Of a DNA stretch of 64,000 bases, positions 61,609 through 64,000 are shown one piece after another. A program made the position numbers and the translations under genes. The DNA lies in NCBI GenBank assembly GCA_964571695.1, contig CAZNDG010000005.1:47650-111649 (forward strand), read 5' to 3'. The notes beneath the pieces are model-generated. The model searched no databases, had not been told where the DNA came from, and saw only the letters and a program-made list of their open reading frames with translations. The stretch is from UBA8958 sp964571695. GTDB taxonomy: Bacteria; Desulfobacterota; Syntrophia; Syntrophales; UBA8958. Every line of letters starts with the position of its first letter. Positions within the stretch are counted from its first letter, which is position 1.

Positions 61609-62409
61609 TCACGGCGGCCATTTTATGTCCCGATAGACACCGTCCCAGAATATATATTCCAGCTTTACTGCCGTTCTGTATGCCTGTTTCATTCGTTCCC
61701 GGGTCTCAATCGACGTCCTTGATGCATAAAGATCAATCAAATCCGCAAATTTCTTGGTATCGCTGGTTTCCCAGGATTGCTCGGCATAGCCGTCGATCCA
61801 TTCCTGATATTTGTTGCCCTCTCTTTTTCCCGCCTTTTTCATGTCCACGCCGAGTTGATAATATATACGGTGACACGGCAACATGGCGATTAACCCGACC
61901 TCAAAAGGTTCAATTGCCGCGGTCTTGATAAGAAAGGAATTATAGAATTCAATGCTTGGATATGCGATGGCTGTGGAAAGGTCTTCGCTGGAGATATTGA
62001 ACTTTTTAAAGTACCGATGGTGAATACCGGCTACTTCTTCATCGATGGCCTTAATTGAATCCAGAACGAATTTCGTTCCTTCTTCGTTGGGAGACCTGGA
62101 AAGCAAGATGCCGTATGTTTTCCTGAAATTTTGCAGGAAGAAATAATCTTGGATGATGTAGCTTTTAAAGATTTTTTCGTCGAGACTGCCGTTGGACAGC
62201 TCGCGGTTGAAGGGCATGTGCAATATTTGCTGATAATCGGCATAACCCAGTTTCCAAAGCTCTTCCGAAAAGCTCCCGGCATGGATCTTTCCGGGGAGGA
62301 TCAGCAGCAGGCAAATCGATATTGCCGCGATCCGTTTCCAATGAACCCTCATGTCTATGATATGGAAGGAGAAAGGCGAAAATCTTCTGGTGGCCGAGGA
62401 CTTTTTCAT
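61609..62409 (-). CDS. Exported TenA/THI-4-like protein
   Basis: The protein (266 residues from ATG 62409) has an N-terminal hydrophobic segment (IAAISICLLLILPGKIHAG), a likely signal peptide with a long basic n-region. A TenA-family helical bundle follows: FSEELWKLGYADYQQILHM, IIQDYFFLQNFRKTYG and IAMLPCHRIYYQLG, which carries the family's LPC-x2-Y-like Cys segment. TenA proteins hydrolyse thiamine breakdown products and are normally cytosolic, so export is unusual. GAGGT precedes ATG 62409; ATG 62352, just before the signal, lacks a ribosome site. It is divergent from the lipoprotein gene at 62673. Confidence 0.78.
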   Translation of the reverse strand: MKKSSATRRFSPFSFHIIDMRVHWKRIAAISICLLLILPGKIHAGSFSEELWKLGYADYQQILHMPFNRELSNGSLDEKIFKSYIIQDYFFLQNFRKTYGILLSRSPNEEGTKFVLDSIKAIDEEVAGIHHRYFKKFNISSEDLSTAIAYPSIEFYNSFLIKTAAIEPFEVGLIAMLPCHRIYYQLGVDMKKAGKREGNKYQEWIDGYAEQSWETSDTKKFADLIDLYASRTSIETRERMKQAYRTAVKLEYIFWDGVYRDIKWPP

Positions 62410-62672
62410 GGTAACCTCATCACGGAGACAATGGTGGACTCGTTCGGGAATACCTTGACGCAAGGCTTGCTGGGCGCGGATGTCCCTCCTTCCTGGTGGA
62501 TTATACCGATGGCTTTTTCTCAGGCGGTATTCACGGGAAGGCAGGGTATAAAAACCTCGGCGAATAGTCAAGGATGACGGCATCGTAAAAAACCCTCGTG
62601 CCCCGTGGAGCGCCACGAAGCATTAAAATGGCATTTTAATGGTAATAATATTGCACCATCCTGTCTGAGCGC

Positions 62673-63779
62673 ATGAGAGTTTCTCATCGAAAAACGGTCC
62701 CTACGATCGCGATCCTTGTGATGGTCCTGCTGCTGACGTCCTGCTTCCTGCCTGCCAGGCCCTTCGATGAACAAAATTGGCGGGCGCAAGTGGAGTCCGC
62801 GGACCCGGCGCTTCTGTATGCCCCGCATCTAAAAGACGGCCGCTTCTTTAATCCATGGATGCCCATGCAGAAGGACTTCCGTGATTTACTGCGCTGGCGG
62901 CTCTCCGAAAGGACCCCCTATTCTCCGGAGGAGGAAAAAAAGGTTCCCCCTGTCTTATCAGACCTCTCTGAGCGGATCCGGTCAACACCGGGCGATTTTA
63001 TCGCCTGGATCGGTCATGCCTCGTTTCTGATCAGAATCGCCGGGGTGTATTGGATTACCGATCCGATATTTTCGGAGCGGGCGCTCTTGCCGAAGCGTAA
63101 AACGCCTCCCGGTCTCTCCCTGGAGGCGTTCGCGGCCCTGCCCGGCAAGAAAAACGTGCTGATTTCCCACAGCCATTACGATCATCTGGATTCCGAAAGC
63201 ATCCGGCTTCTCCCCGCTGACACGCGGGTCTATGTACCTTTGGGACTCAAGGCCCTGATGAATGATCTCGGAAAACAGGACGTGGTGGAAATGGACTGGT
63301 GGCAAGATGTTTCCTGCGGCGAGAGCTGCCGGGTGGTCTGTCTTCCCGCCCAGCACTGGTCAAGAAGGATCACTCAGGGCACCGATACAACCCTGTGGGC
63401 GAGTTTTCTTTTGGTGACCTCCGACCGGAAAATCTATTACGGTGGAGACAGCGGCTACTTTATCGGCTACCGGGAGATCGGACGCCGCTATCCCGGCATC
63501 GATTACGCCCTGTTGCCCGTCACCGCCTATGACCCGCGCTGGTTTATGCACTATGCCCACATGGATGCCCGTGAAGCCCTCGATGCCTTCCGTGACCTGG
63601 GATCCCGGTACTTTGTCCCGACCCAATGGGGAACCTTTCAACTGGGAGACGAACCGATCGGGCAGGCTCCGGCGGCGTTGTCCAAGGCGGCGCGATCCAT
63701 CAACATCGATCCGGAACGGATTCTCTTCATGGGCATCGGCCAGCTTTTAACCATCGATGGTCGAGATCCTAAGTTGTAA
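62673..63779 (+). CDS. Metallo-beta-lactamase-fold lipoprotein (NAPE-PLD/UlaG-like)
   Basis: The 368-residue precursor has a signal with lipobox LLTSC. It carries the metal-binding SHSHYDHLD motif at about residues 164-172, AQHWSRR, GGDSGYFIGY and a final GTFQLGDEP region. This order matches the N-acylphosphatidylethanolamine phospholipase D-like branch of the metallo-beta-lactamase fold. It probably hydrolyses a phosphodiester or lipid at the membrane; the substrate is unknown. The ribosome site is weak. Confidence 0.85.
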   Translation: MRVSHRKTVPTIAILVMVLLLTSCFLPARPFDEQNWRAQVESADPALLYAPHLKDGRFFNPWMPMQKDFRDLLRWRLSERTPYSPEEEKKVPPVLSDLSERIRSTPGDFIAWIGHASFLIRIAGVYWITDPIFSERALLPKRKTPPGLSLEAFAALPGKKNVLISHSHYDHLDSESIRLLPADTRVYVPLGLKALMNDLGKQDVVEMDWWQDVSCGESCRVVCLPAQHWSRRITQGTDTTLWASFLLVTSDRKIYYGGDSGYFIGYREIGRRYPGIDYALLPVTAYDPRWFMHYAHMDAREALDAFRDLGSRYFVPTQWGTFQLGDEPIGQAPAALSKAARSINIDPERILFMGIGQLLTIDGRDPKL

Positions 63780-64000
63780 AAGGCTCCTATCCCTTTACCG
63801 CTTCGATCTGACGATGCCATTCGGCAGCATCAAATTCGATAAATCAGGACCTAATTGTCACCTTGCACATTAATCTGATGCCTATTTTTCATATTTGTTT
63901 GATGTCTTGCAATAATAATAGCGGTACTGGTTTTGTTGAACATCTGGTTTACATGAAAATGCCAATAACCATTTGTTTAAAAAAGGCATTCATTATTGAT
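63780..64000. other. A/T-rich right end, no gene seen
   Basis: The last 221 bases become A/T-rich and contain no supported gene or clear hairpin before the window ends. Confidence 0.6.

Noticed and set aside
1..64000. CRISPR arrays, prophage or intact insertion sequences
   Set aside because: No regularly spaced repeats, transposase or integrase genes, or terminal inverted repeats were seen.

Overview
This window is GC-rich, densely coded DNA from a Gram-negative anaerobe. The gene content fits a deltaproteobacterium (Desulfobacterota, possibly Syntrophales-like). Pointers are an Mla lipid-transport operon and RND efflux pump (outer membrane), a split archaeal-type glutamate synthase, an NrpR-like nitrogen regulator beside gdhA, oxygen-sensitive double-cubane cluster proteins with their ATP-dependent activase, an MvhD-like iron-sulfur protein and a selenocysteine-containing SelD. 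The genus is not decided by the sequence.

Layout. (1) 1-8995, nitrogen and central metabolism: a ferredoxin-type glutamate synthase cut by the left edge and its amidotransferase partner; a NifA-like sigma-54 activator; a divergent PEP/pyruvate-binding protein with a hairpin leader; an nrpR-like repressor gene followed by gdhA. (2) 9099-16611, cation handling: a complete Mrp antiporter operon (A and B fused, then C, D, E, F, G) and a GsuK/MthK-like K+ channel. (3) 16679-27237, envelope: mlaEFDCA, then a tetR-adaptor-RND-outer membrane channel operon with a perfect palindromic operator upstream of tetR. (4) 27364-35032, membrane proteins: MscS, an SLC13-type carrier with RCK_C domains, DUF389, a YqaA/DedA-like protein and UPF0182. 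(5) 35136-39783: two glycosyltransferases, a MOFRL glycerate kinase and a phosphoglycerate-glycoside phosphatase, probably making or recycling a glycosylglycerate compatible solute. (6) 40239-50233, mixed: a VWA-OmpA lipoprotein, RNase D-like exonuclease, aminotransferase, PNPOx-like protein, secreted alpha/beta hydrolase, a six-PAS diguanylate cyclase, a NAGPA-like protein and a small secreted protein. (7) 50679-59290, a selenium-linked redox island: a structured leader, yedE, yedF, a DUF3343-like protein, a ribokinase-fold protein, a DUF1858 redox protein, a double-cubane protein, its activase, selD with an in-frame UGA, a second double-cubane protein and an MvhD-like protein. (8) 59291-64000: a GNAT gene between two copies of an intergenic repeat, a 31-codon gene remnant, an exported TenA-like protein and a divergent metallo-beta-lactamase-fold lipoprotein.

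The most interesting part is region 7. Its order suggests a route from import (YedE) through perselenide/persulfide carriers (YedF, DUF3343) and low-potential reduction (DUF1858 protein, double-cubane protein with ATP-driven activase, MvhD-like electron carrier) to selenophosphate (SelD). The selD UGA and its context are seen directly; the idea that the double-cubane proteins serve selenium reduction is inference from gene order. No selA, selB or selC (tRNA-Sec) was recognised in the window, and no rRNA, tRNA, CRISPR array or intact insertion sequence was seen.
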